A stretch of 35,639 nt of DNA, taken from contig JAUNJL010000021.1 in assembly GCA_030533315.1 (NCBI GenBank), positions 1-35,639 of the forward strand. The letters are read 5' to 3'. Position numbers and translations under genes: made by a program. The notes beneath the pieces were generated by a model. That model saw only the letters and a program-made list of their open reading frames with translations, searched no databases and was not told the DNA's origin. This DNA comes from Eubacteriales bacterium (lineage in GTDB: Bacteria; Bacillota_A; Clostridia; Lachnospirales; Lachnospiraceae). How positions within the stretch are numbered: position 1 is the stretch's first letter; every line of letters begins with the position of its first letter. Positions 15,654 to 23,773 of this stretch are shown in pieces.

Positions 15654-16412
15654 ATGGTACATTTTGTAGGAGCTGGTCCGGGGGCGCCGGATCTGATCAC
15701 CGTAAGGGGAAAGGAATACCTGTCGCAGGCGGATGTGGTGATCTACGCCGGTTCACTGGTGAACCCGGCGCTTTTGGAGTACACGAAGGACGTGTGCACC
15801 ATTTACAACAGTGCGAAAATGACTTTGGAGGAGGTGGTATCCGTCATGGAAAAGGCGGAGGCCGCCGGGAAGACCACCGTGAGGCTTCACACAGGGGATC
15901 CCTGCCTTTATGGGGCCATTCGGGAGCAGATGGACGTTCTGGAGGAGAAGGGGATCGCCTATGATTCCTGCCCCGGGGTAAGCTCCTTTTGCGGTGCGGC
16001 CAGCGCATTGGATCTGGAGTATACCCTTCCAGACATTTCCCAGAGCGTGATCATCACCCGGATGGAGGGGAGGACGCCGGTGCCCGAAAAAGAGAGCATC
16101 CAGTCCTTTGCCGCCCATCAGGCCACCATGGTGGTGTTTTTGAGCACCGGTATGCTGGAGGAGCTGAGCAGGAGGCTGGTGGAAGGGGGCTACAGGGAGG
16201 ATACCCCGGCGGCCATCGTCTACAAGGCCACCTGGGAGGACGAAAAAACGTTCCGCTGCACCGTGGGGACATTGGCTGAGACGGCCAAAAGAAACGGGGT
16301 GACCAAGACGGCGCTGATGATCATCGGGGACGTGGTGGCAGGGACAGGCTATGACCGGTCAAAGCTGTACGATCCCGGCTTTTCCACCGAGTTTCGTCCC
16401 GCCTCCAAATAA
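15654..16412 (+). CDS. cbiF: Cobalt-precorrin-4 C11-methyltransferase
   Basis: 252 residues of the tetrapyrrole methylase fold. The N-terminal VHFVGAGPGAPDLITVRGKE and YAGSLVNPALLEYTKD are characteristic of CbiF/CobM, and LHTGDPCLYGAIREQMDVL follows. It methylates C11 with SAM. AAAGGAGAAGGAT precedes ATG 15654. A 75-base gap separates it from cbiL and a 116-base gap with two micro-ORFs separates it from cbiG, the two largest gaps in this operon. Confidence 0.93.
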   Translation: MVHFVGAGPGAPDLITVRGKEYLSQADVVIYAGSLVNPALLEYTKDVCTIYNSAKMTLEEVVSVMEKAEAAGKTTVRLHTGDPCLYGAIREQMDVLEEKGIAYDSCPGVSSFCGAASALDLEYTLPDISQSVIITRMEGRTPVPEKESIQSFAAHQATMVVFLSTGMLEELSRRLVEGGYREDTPAAIVYKATWEDEKTFRCTVGTLAETAKRNGVTKTALMIIGDVVAGTGYDRSKLYDPGFSTEFRPASK

Positions 16413-16430
16413 AATATGTGGGGGAGCATC

Positions 16431-16469
16431 ATGGACGCGCCAGGCGGGCAAAAAAAGAGGGAGGTCTGA
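16431..16469 (+). other. Micro-ORF in the cbiF-cbiG gap
   Basis: Twelve codons encoding MDAPGGQKKREV and a TGA stop. It has a plausible ribosome site (GGGGGAG four bases before ATG). The end contains a purine-rich AAGAGGGAGG. The peptide recalls MIDAASAPGKR of the tgt leader, but the similarity is short. Confidence 0.35.
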
Positions 16470-16497
16470 AAGCAGGCCTTCAGAGCTGCCATCCTTG

Positions 16498-16524
16498 ATG
16501 GGGAACCCATCAGAAAAGAGGTAA
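16498..16524 (+). other. Micro-ORF and hairpin in the cbiG leader
   Basis: Eight codons encoding MGNPSEKR. The TAA stop lies inside the cbiG ribosome site (GAA AAG AGG TAA), four bases before cbiG. A perfect 7-bp hairpin with a GAA loop (16496-16512) covers the micro-ORF start. The 12 bases GAAAAGAGGTAA are identical to the end of the tgt leader repeats. Confidence 0.4.
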
Positions 16525-16528
16525 CATC

Positions 16529-17596
16529 ATGAAAATATCCATGATCTGCTTTAGTCTTACGGGACGGGAGACGGGGGAGCGGCTCCTTCAGGCGTTTCTG
16601 GAGGAGGGAGAGGAAGCCCACCTGGCGAAAAAGAGCCGGTATCTGCCTGATGGGATTTCGGTCTCCCTGGGAGAGTGGACCAGGGAGGCCTTTGGCCGGT
16701 CGGAGGCTGTGATCTTTATCGGCGCCTGCGGCATTGCCGTGCGGGCCATTGCCCCCCTGGTGGCCTCCAAAAAGACGGATCCGGCGGTGCTGGTGATCGA
16801 CGAGTGCGGAGGCTTCGTGATCTCCCTGCTCTCCGGCCATCTGGGCGGGGCCAACGAGCTGGCCATCCGGGCAGCCGCCATTCTGGGCGCCCGCCCGGTG
16901 GTGACGACGGCCACGGATCTTCACCGGCGGTTTGCGGTGGACGTGTTTGCCAAGAATCTGGACTGCTCCCTCTTCCACATGGATGGGGCGAAGGAGGTGT
17001 CGGCGGCTCTCCTGGCGGGAAAAGACGTGGGTTTTTACAGCGAATTTCCCTGGGAGGGAGAGCTTCCGGCGGGACTGGTTCCCTGTGATGAAAGGGGGAG
17101 GCCCCTTGATGGCGCAGCGGCCAAAGAGCCTTTGGAAACGGGGGTTGCGGTCACCGTCCGCAGGGACTGCCTGCCCTTTTTTTATACCGCCCAGGTTGTG
17201 CCCAGGACGGTGGTTCTGGGAATGGGCTGCCGGAAGGGCAAGGAGGCGGAGGCGGTTTTTGCCATGGCGGACGCCTGCCTGGAAAAACAGGGGCTTCGCC
17301 GGGAGTCCCTGATGGCTCTTGCGAGCATCGTCCTGAAGAAGGAGGAGCCGGGGCTTTTGGCCCTTTCTGAAAGGCTTGGGATCCCTTTTTTTACCTATAC
17401 CCGGGAAGATCTGCTGGAGGCGGAGGGAAGCTTTACCCCGTCAGAATTTGTGCGGGGGGTCACCGGTGTGGACAACGTATGCGAGAGAAGCGCCATCCTT
17501 GGGAGCGGCCAGGGAAGGCTGATACAAAGGAAAATGGCACAAGGGGGCGTGACGGCCGCCCTGGCCCAGAAAAACTGGAGGATTGATTTTGAGTAA
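16529..17596 (+). CDS. cbiG: Cobalt-precorrin-5A hydrolase
   Basis: 355 residues, the full-length clostridial form. CbiG opens the ring lactone and removes the C20 carbon as acetaldehyde. The conserved core reads IFIGACGIAVRAIAPLVASK, DECGGFVISLLSGHLGGANE and TTATDLHRRFAVDVFA. The C-terminal domain begins near VVLGMGCRKGKEAE and includes LASIVLKKEEPGL and FVRGVTGVDNVCERSAIL. AGAGGTAACATC precedes ATG 16529. Its end overlaps the start of cbiH by eight bases. CbiG is a marker of the anaerobic pathway. Confidence 0.95.
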   Translation: MKISMICFSLTGRETGERLLQAFLEEGEEAHLAKKSRYLPDGISVSLGEWTREAFGRSEAVIFIGACGIAVRAIAPLVASKKTDPAVLVIDECGGFVISLLSGHLGGANELAIRAAAILGARPVVTTATDLHRRFAVDVFAKNLDCSLFHMDGAKEVSAALLAGKDVGFYSEFPWEGELPAGLVPCDERGRPLDGAAAKEPLETGVAVTVRRDCLPFFYTAQVVPRTVVLGMGCRKGKEAEAVFAMADACLEKQGLRRESLMALASIVLKKEEPGLLALSERLGIPFFTYTREDLLEAEGSFTPSEFVRGVTGVDNVCERSAILGSGQGRLIQRKMAQGGVTAALAQKNWRIDFE

Positions 17597-18329
17597 GGAA
17601 AAGAAGATCTATGTGGTAGGCATTGGCCCCGGATCCTATGAGGAGATGACGGGGGCTGCGGTACAGGCCTTAAGGAACAGCGACATCATTGTGGGCTACA
17701 CGGTTTATGTGGATCTGGTCAGAGAGCATTTTCCGGAAAAGGAATTTCTCACCACCCCCATGAAGCGGGAGGTGGAGCGGTGCGTCATGGCCTTTGACCA
17801 GGCAGAAACGGGGAAGACCGTGTCCATGATCTGCAGCGGTGACGCAGGGGTGTATGGCATGGCGGGCTTGATGTACGAGGTGGGAGAGCGGTATCCGGAG
17901 GTGGCCCTGGAGATCGTTCCGGGAGTGACGGCAGCCCTGGGAGGGGCGGCCGTTTTGGGAGCTCCCCTGGTTCATGACTTCTGTCTCATCAGCCTCAGCG
18001 ACCTGCTGACGCCCTGGGAGAAGATTGAGGCCAGGCTTTTGGGAGCGTCCCAGGCGGATTTTGTCATCTGCCTTTACAATCCCTCCAGCCGGAAACGCCG
18101 CGATTACCTGAAGAAGGCCTGTGACCTGATCATGACCTACAGATCGGCGGATACCCTGTGCGGGATCGTCTCCAATATTGCCAGGGAAGGGGAGAGCGCC
18201 TCCCTGATGACCCTGGGGGAGCTTCGGGACGCCCAGGTGGATATGTTTACCACGGTGTTTGTGGGAAATTCCCAGACAAAGAACATAGGCGGAAAGATGG
18301 TTACGCCGAGAGGATACCGAAATGTATAA
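17589..18329 (+). CDS. cbiH: Cobalt-factor III / precorrin-3B C17-methyltransferase
   Basis: 246 residues of the tetrapyrrole methylase fold. It methylates C17 and drives ring contraction. The signature is IYVVGIGPGSYEEMTGAA, with CSGDAGVYGMAGLMYE and CLYNPSSRKRRDYLKKACDL further on. The start is a TTG at 17589, seven bases after GGAGG. A second in-frame TTG at 17583 sits too close to that site. The coding region overlaps both cbiG and the following fusion gene, consistent with translational coupling. Confidence 0.92.
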   Translation: MSKEKKIYVVGIGPGSYEEMTGAAVQALRNSDIIVGYTVYVDLVREHFPEKEFLTTPMKREVERCVMAFDQAETGKTVSMICSGDAGVYGMAGLMYEVGERYPEVALEIVPGVTAALGGAAVLGAPLVHDFCLISLSDLLTPWEKIEARLLGASQADFVICLYNPSSRKRRDYLKKACDLIMTYRSADTLCGIVSNIAREGESASLMTLGELRDAQVDMFTTVFVGNSQTKNIGGKMVTPRGYRNV

Positions 18330-20322
18330 GATCCTTGTATTTGCAGGCACCACGGAGGGGTACCAGCTGTGCCGGTTTTTGTCCTCCCGGGGAGTGTACG
18401 TCCACTGCTGCGTCGCCACGGATTACGGCAGCAGGGCGCTGACGGAGAGCCAGCTTCTGAAGGTACAGGCCGCCCGTCTGTGCCAGGAGGAGATGGAGGC
18501 TCTGATGAGGGAGCTTGCCCCCAGGATGGTTTTGGACGCCACCCATCCCTATGCGGCGGAGGTGACGGAGAACATCGGGAAGGCCTGTGAACGTACAGGC
18601 TTTTCCTGCGTGCGCATTCTCAGGGATTCCCAGGTGGAGAACGGGGAGGCCGTCTACGTGGACAGCCCTGAGGCTGCGGTGGATTACCTAAACGAGAGGG
18701 AGGGAAACATCCTCCTTACCACGGGAAGTAAGGAATTGTCCAGGTTTGCCGCCCTGAAAGGCTTTTCCGAGAGGGTTTATGCCAGGGTCTTGTCCCTTCC
18801 CTGGGTGATGGAGGCCTGTAAAGGCCTGGGGCTGGAGGGCCGCCATCTCATTGGGATGCAGGGGCCCTTTACCCAGGAGCTGAACGCCGCCATGCTGCGC
18901 CAGTACCAGTGCCGTTATCTGGTGACGAAGGACACGGGAAAGGCCGGCGGTTTTCAGGAGAAGCTGGATGGGGCCCTGCAGGCCGGTGCGGTGCCGGTGG
19001 TGATCGGAAGGCCGGTGAAGGAGGAGGGCCTTTCCGTGATGGAGTGCAAAAGGATGCTGGTGAAGGCTCTGGGCCTTACCGCAAGGCCCCAGGTGACCCT
19101 TCTTGGCATCGGCATGGGAAGCAGGGACACCATGACGCAGGAGGGAAAAAGGGCCTGCGAGGAGGCGGAGCTGATCATCGGCGCCAGGCGGATGGCGGAG
19201 GCCGTCCGAAGGGAGGGGCAGGAGATCTTCTGCGAATACAGAAGCGAGCAGATCGCCTCCTATATCCGGGAACATCCAGAGTACGACAAGGTGGTGGTGG
19301 CCTTGTCCGGGGACGTGGGCTTTTACAGCGGCGCCAAAAGGCTGCTGGAATGCCTGGGAGAGGACACCAGGGTTATCTGCGGGATCTCCTCCGTAGCGTA
19401 CTTTATGTCCAAGCTCCGGCTTTCCTGGGAGGACGCAAAGATCGTCAGCGCCCATGGGCGGAGCTGCAATCTGGTGTCCCACATCCGCCACCACGAAAAG
19501 GTGTTCGCCATTTTGGGGACAAAGGACGGGGCAGCTCTCCTTGCAAAAAGCCTGACGGAGTACGGCATGGGGGAGGTGGAGCTTTACGTGGGGGAGGATC
19601 TTTCCTATGAGACGGAGAGGATCTTTTGCAAAAAGGCCCGGGAACTGACGGACTATGAGGGGAATCCTCTCAGTGTGGTCTGTGCCGTCAACCCAGCCTG
19701 CAGAAAAAGGCGGTCCACCCATGGTCTTTTGGATCAGGATTTTTTCCGGGGGAAGGCGCCCATGACGAAGGAGGAGATCCGATGGGTCTCTCTGGCAAAG
19801 CTGGGACTTTATCAGGACTCCGTCTGCTATGACGTAGGTGCGGGGACCGGCTCCGTGGCCGTGGAGATGGCGCTTCGGGCCTGGGAGGGCACGGTGTACG
19901 CCGTGGAGAAAAAGGAGGAGGCCCTGCAGCTGATCCTGGAAAACAAAAAGCGCTTTGCCGCAGGAAACCTGGAGGTGATCCGGGGAGAAGCACCGGAGGC
20001 TCTCTGGGGGCTTCCCGCTCCCACCCACGTCTTTATCGGGGGCTCCTCGGGAAAGCTGGGAGAGATCGTAAGGGTGCTTCTGGAGAAGAATCCCAAGGTT
20101 CGGATGGTGATCAACTGCATCACCTTGGAGACCGTGAGCGAGGCGCTGGAGGTCATGAGAAAATACGATTTTCAGGAGACGGACGTGGTTCAGCTGACGG
20201 CGGCCAGATCGAAAAGCGTGGGCCGGTATCACATGATGATGGGGGAGAATCCCATCTACATCCTGACCTGCCAGCATCCTGCCGCCTATGGCCAGAAAGA
20301 GGCAGAGGAGGTGCGCCCATGA
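18322..20322 (+). CDS. cbiJET: Triple fusion: precorrin-6A reductase, precorrin-6B C5-methyltransferase and C15-methyltransferase/decarboxylase
   Basis: 666 residues with three enzymes in one chain. Residues 1-250 are CbiJ/CobK (ILVFAGTTEGYQL, LDATHPYAAEVTENI, LLTTGSKEL, LIGMQGPF, VTKDTGKAGG), reducing the ring with NADPH. Residues about 256-465 are CbiE, a tetrapyrrole methylase (VTLLGIGMGSRDTMT, ALSGDVGFYSGAKRL, AHGRS). Residues about 466-655 are CbiT, a Rossmann SAM enzyme (TKEEIRWVSLAKLGL, YDVGAGTGSVAVEMA at 503-517, HVFIGGSSGKL). CbiE-CbiT fusions (CobL) are common; CbiJ joined in front is less so. The frame is continuous throughout. It overlaps cbiH and cbiA by a few bases at its ends. 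Confidence 0.95.
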   Translation: MYKILVFAGTTEGYQLCRFLSSRGVYVHCCVATDYGSRALTESQLLKVQAARLCQEEMEALMRELAPRMVLDATHPYAAEVTENIGKACERTGFSCVRILRDSQVENGEAVYVDSPEAAVDYLNEREGNILLTTGSKELSRFAALKGFSERVYARVLSLPWVMEACKGLGLEGRHLIGMQGPFTQELNAAMLRQYQCRYLVTKDTGKAGGFQEKLDGALQAGAVPVVIGRPVKEEGLSVMECKRMLVKALGLTARPQVTLLGIGMGSRDTMTQEGKRACEEAELIIGARRMAEAVRREGQEIFCEYRSEQIASYIREHPEYDKVVVALSGDVGFYSGAKRLLECLGEDTRVICGISSVAYFMSKLRLSWEDAKIVSAHGRSCNLVSHIRHHEKVFAILGTKDGAALLAKSLTEYGMGEVELYVGEDLSYETERIFCKKARELTDYEGNPLSVVCAVNPACRKRRSTHGLLDQDFFRGKAPMTKEEIRWVSLAKLGLYQDSVCYDVGAGTGSVAVEMALRAWEGTVYAVEKKEEALQLILENKKRFAAGNLEVIRGEAPEALWGLPAPTHVFIGGSSGKLGEIVRVLLEKNPKVRMVINCITLETVSEALEVMRKYDFQETDVVQLTAARSKSVGRYHMMMGENPIYILTCQHPAAYGQKEAEEVRP

Positions 20323-21728
20323 AGCTGAACCGAATCCTTTTGGCCGCAGGATCCAGCGGAAGCGGCAAAACCCTGCTTACCTGCGGGCTTCTCCAGGCCT
20401 TGGTCAGCCGGGGGATGTCTGTCGCTTCCTTTAAGTGCGGGCCGGATTACATCGATCCCATGTTCCACAGCCGTGTCATCGGCACGAAGTCCAGGAATCT
20501 GGACACCTTTTTCACCGGTGAGGAGGCCGTCAGGTATCTGCTGGCCCAGGGTGCAAAGGGGTGCGAGCTGGCGGTGATGGAGGGAGTCATGGGATATTAC
20601 GACGGGGTGGGAGGCACCACTCCCAGGGCCAGCGCCTACCATCTTGCCAGGGCCACGGATACCCCGGTGATCCTGGTGGTGAACAGCAGGGGAATGAGCC
20701 TTTCCCTGGCTGCCTACATCAAGGGATTCCTGGAATACAAGAGGGACAGCCGCATCCGGGGCGTGATCCTGAATCAAATGTCCCCCATGCTTTATCCCAG
20801 GATGAAGGCCCTTCTGGAGGAGGAGCTGCCGGTAAAGGTGCTGGGATATGTGCCGCAGGTGGAGGACTGCGTCATTGAGAGCCGCCATTTGGGACTTGTC
20901 CTTCCCCAGGAGATCCTGGATCTGAAGGAAAAGCTGAGGCGCTTGGGAGAGATTCTGGAGAAAACCCTGGACATCCCGGGGATCCTGGAGCTTGCGGGGG
21001 AAGCGGGGGAGCTTTCGGCACCTGCTGACCTTTCCCATTTGGATCCCGCTTTTTCCTACCGCATTCCCAGGGGGGAGAAGCCCCTCCGCCTTGGTCTTGC
21101 CAGCGATGAGGCCTTCTGCTTCTTTTATGAGGACAATTTTCGCCTTCTGAGGGAAATGGGGGCGGAGCTGATCCCCTTTTCCCCTCTGCGGGACGGGCAT
21201 CTTCCCAGGGAGCTGGACGGCCTTTTGCTCTATGGAGGGTATCCGGAGCTTTATGGCAGGGAGCTGGAAGAAAACCATTCCATGAGGGAGGAGATCCGCA
21301 CTGCCATAGGGGAGGGCCTTCCCTGTCTGGCGGAGTGCGGAGGGTTTATGTACCTCCATCAGCGGATGGAGGGCATGGACGGAAGGATCTACCAGATGGC
21401 GGGGGTCATACCGGGGGAGGTAAGGCGGACTCCCAGGCTGACCCGCTTTGGGTACGTGACCCTTTCTCAGAAGTGCCCGGTTTTCGGGGAAGCCTCCCTG
21501 GGGGAGCTTTCCGCCCATGAATTTCACTATTTCGATTCGGACAACTGCGGGGACGCCTTTGTGGCCAGGAAGCCTGCTGGAAACCGGAGCTGGGAATGTC
21601 TTTTGGCAGATGGAAATCTTCTGGCGGGCTTCCCCCATTTTTACTACTATGGAAATCCCTCTCTTCCCAAGGCCTTTCTGAAAAGCTGCCTTGGGCAAAG
21701 GAGCCGGAGAAAAAGGAGAGACTTATGA
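20319..21728 (+). CDS. cbiA: Cobyrinate a,c-diamide synthase
   Basis: 469 residues. It amidates the a and c carboxylates using ATP and glutamine. The N-terminal dethiobiotin-synthase-like domain has the P-loop GSSGSGKT (11-18) and FKCGPDYIDPMFH. The C-terminal class I glutamine amidotransferase domain has LLYGGYPELY, the nucleophile C340 in LAECGGFMYLHQ, and the catalytic His region near AHEFHYF. ATG 20319 overlaps the TGA of the fusion gene (ATGA), with GAGGAGG upstream; its own end overlaps cbiB in the same way. Confidence 0.96.
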   Translation: MKLNRILLAAGSSGSGKTLLTCGLLQALVSRGMSVASFKCGPDYIDPMFHSRVIGTKSRNLDTFFTGEEAVRYLLAQGAKGCELAVMEGVMGYYDGVGGTTPRASAYHLARATDTPVILVVNSRGMSLSLAAYIKGFLEYKRDSRIRGVILNQMSPMLYPRMKALLEEELPVKVLGYVPQVEDCVIESRHLGLVLPQEILDLKEKLRRLGEILEKTLDIPGILELAGEAGELSAPADLSHLDPAFSYRIPRGEKPLRLGLASDEAFCFFYEDNFRLLREMGAELIPFSPLRDGHLPRELDGLLLYGGYPELYGRELEENHSMREEIRTAIGEGLPCLAECGGFMYLHQRMEGMDGRIYQMAGVIPGEVRRTPRLTRFGYVTLSQKCPVFGEASLGELSAHEFHYFDSDNCGDAFVARKPAGNRSWECLLADGNLLAGFPHFYYYGNPSLPKAFLKSCLGQRSRRKRRDL

Positions 21729-22693
21729 TCACCGGAACCATTGCGCTGGCCTGCGGATTTATCCTTGACCTGATCCTGGGAGATCCTGCCTGGCTGTATC
21801 ATCCTGTATGTCTCATAGGGAGCCTGATCGCCTTTCTGGAAAAGGGCCTGCGGGCGCAGCTTCCAAAAACGGAGCGGGGAGAGCTGGCGGGCGGGGTCAT
21901 CCTGACGGTCCTCACCTGCCTCCTCTCTTACCTGGTTCCCTTTGGCATTTTGCTGGTGCTGTACCGTCTCTCCCCGGTGGCGGGGGTTCTTCTGGAGACC
22001 TTCTGGTGCTGGCAGCTTCTTGCGGGAAGATCCCTGGAACGGGCGGGGATGGAGGTGTACCATAAGGTAAAGGAGGGTACGGTGCAGGAGGCCCGGGAGG
22101 CGGTTTCCATGATCGTGGGCCGGGACACGGGATCTCTGACGAAGGAGGGGATCATCAAGGCCACGGTGGAGACGGTGGCGGAGAACACCTCGGACGGGGT
22201 GATCGCTCCCATGTTCTATATGGCGGTGGGAGGCGTTCCCCTTATGTTTTTGTACAAGGCCATCAATACCATGGATTCCATGGTGGGCTATAAAAACGAA
22301 AGGTACCTGTATTTTGGACGGTGCGCCGCAAGGACGGACGATGTGGCCAACTACATCCCCGCAAGGCTTTCCGGCCTTTTGATGTGCCTGGGGGCGGCCT
22401 TTTGCAGACTGGACATGAAGAACGCCTGGAGGATCTACCGCAGGGACAGGCGGCGCCACGCAAGCCCAAATTCTGCTCAGACGGAGGCGGCCATGGCGGG
22501 GGCCCTGGGGATACAGCTGGCAGGGAACGCTTATTACTTCGGAAAGCTGTATGAAAAGCCAACCATCGGGGACGCCGCCCGTCCCGTAGAGGCGGAGGAC
22601 ATTCCCCGCTCTGCCAGGCTGCTGTTTGCCGCCAGCGGCCTGGGAGCCATACTTTTTTTAGGGCTCCGTCTTCTGGCGGGAAGCCTGGTGTGA
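21725..22693 (+). CDS. cbiB: Adenosylcobinamide-phosphate synthase
   Basis: 322-residue membrane protein. CbiB attaches aminopropanol phosphate to adenosylcobyric acid. Hydrophobic segments span the N-terminal part, and the family signature is SDGVIAPMFYMAVGGVPL followed by KAINTMDSMVGYKNERYLYF and DVANYIPARLSGLL. ATG 21725 overlaps the cbiA stop and has AAAAGGAGAG upstream; longer in-frame starts lie inside cbiA. Its partner product comes from cobD, the next gene. Confidence 0.95.
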   Translation: MITGTIALACGFILDLILGDPAWLYHPVCLIGSLIAFLEKGLRAQLPKTERGELAGGVILTVLTCLLSYLVPFGILLVLYRLSPVAGVLLETFWCWQLLAGRSLERAGMEVYHKVKEGTVQEAREAVSMIVGRDTGSLTKEGIIKATVETVAENTSDGVIAPMFYMAVGGVPLMFLYKAINTMDSMVGYKNERYLYFGRCAARTDDVANYIPARLSGLLMCLGAAFCRLDMKNAWRIYRRDRRRHASPNSAQTEAAMAGALGIQLAGNAYYFGKLYEKPTIGDAARPVEAEDIPRSARLLFAASGLGAILFLGLRLLAGSLV

Positions 22694-22723
22694 AACAAAG
22701 GCGGCATAGGAGGACGAGATGAC

Positions 22724-23767
22724 ATGAAGAAGCACGTACATGGGGGAGATGTCTACCGGTATGAGGGATGCCTGGACTTTTCCGCAAACTGCAACCCCCT
22801 GGGTACGCCGGACTCTGTGAAGGAGGCGGTGATCCAAAGCCTGGAGGGGATGAGTCATTATCCTTTGGTGGGCTGCGGCCCTCTCAGGGAGGCCATCGGG
22901 GCCTACGAGGGGGTGAAGGGCTCCCAGGTGATCTGCGGCAATGGGGCGGCGGAGCTGATCTTTTCCCTTTGCAGGGCCATGGGGCCCAAGAGGGCTCTTG
23001 TTGCGGCGCCCACCTTTGCGGAATACGAGCTTGCCCTGGACAGCGTGGGTTGTCAGACGGAGCATTTTTATCTGAGGGAGGAGGAAGGCTTTGTCCTGGG
23101 GGAGGCCTTCCTGGAGGCGCTGTCCCCTGGACTGGACGTGGTCTTTTTGTGCAATCCCAACAACCCCACGGGCATCCTGATCCCCCGGGAGCTGCTGAGG
23201 GACATTCTGGAAGCATGTGCCCGGAGGGGCATTTTTCTGGTAGTGGATGAATGCTTTCTGGATTTTGTGGAGGACAGGGAGAGGCATACGCTGTCTGGGG
23301 AGCTGGAGAGCAGACGGAACCTGTTTTTGCTGAAGGCCTTCACGAAGCGGTATGCCATGGCGGGGATCCGCCTGGGCTACGGCCTTTGCGGGGATCCGGC
23401 CCTGTTGGAGCGGATGGAGGCGGTGAATCAGCCGTGGAATGTCTCTTCCATGGCTCAGGCGGCGGGGCTGGCGGCTCTGAAGGAGGAGGCCTACGTGGAA
23501 AGGGGCCGGGAGCTGGTGGCCGCGGAGAGGGCTTATTTGAGGGAGAATCTGCGGGCCCTGGGTCTTCGCATCTATCCCTCCGCCGCCAATTACGTGTTTT
23601 TCCAGGGGCCGGAGAATCTGTTTGAAAGGTGTGTCGAGAGGGGAATCCTTCTTCGGGACTGCAGCAATTATTCAGGCCTGCGCAAGGGCTTCTGCCGGGC
23701 GGCGGTGAAGAGGCGGGAGGAGAACCGCCGGCTGATCCAGGTGCTGGAACGTATTTTGAAAGGGTAG
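22724..23767 (+). CDS. cobD: L-threonine-O-3-phosphate decarboxylase
   Basis: 347-residue PLP enzyme of the aminotransferase fold. It makes (R)-1-aminopropan-2-ol phosphate, the linker that CbiB uses. Motifs are DFSANCNPLG at the N terminus, NPNNPTG (144-150), VVDECFLDF, and the PLP lysine K208 in KAFTKRYAMAGIRLGYG. The N-terminal DFSANCNPLG and the operon position separate it from histidinol-phosphate aminotransferase. AGGAGG lies ten bases before ATG 22724. Downstream PLP-salvage genes (pyridoxal kinase and a PdxR-like regulator) may be more than chance neighbours, but that is conjecture. Confidence 0.93.
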   Translation: MKKHVHGGDVYRYEGCLDFSANCNPLGTPDSVKEAVIQSLEGMSHYPLVGCGPLREAIGAYEGVKGSQVICGNGAAELIFSLCRAMGPKRALVAAPTFAEYELALDSVGCQTEHFYLREEEGFVLGEAFLEALSPGLDVVFLCNPNNPTGILIPRELLRDILEACARRGIFLVVDECFLDFVEDRERHTLSGELESRRNLFLLKAFTKRYAMAGIRLGYGLCGDPALLERMEAVNQPWNVSSMAQAAGLAALKEEAYVERGRELVAAERAYLRENLRALGLRIYPSAANYVFFQGPENLFERCVERGILLRDCSNYSGLRKGFCRAAVKRREENRRLIQVLERILKG

Positions 23768-23773
23768 GGATTT

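Noticed and set aside
18688..20277. Long minus-strand open frame opposite the cbiJ-cbiE-cbiT fusion
   Set aside because: Shadow of a highly conserved fusion gene; low-complexity His/Pro/Leu-rich translation.
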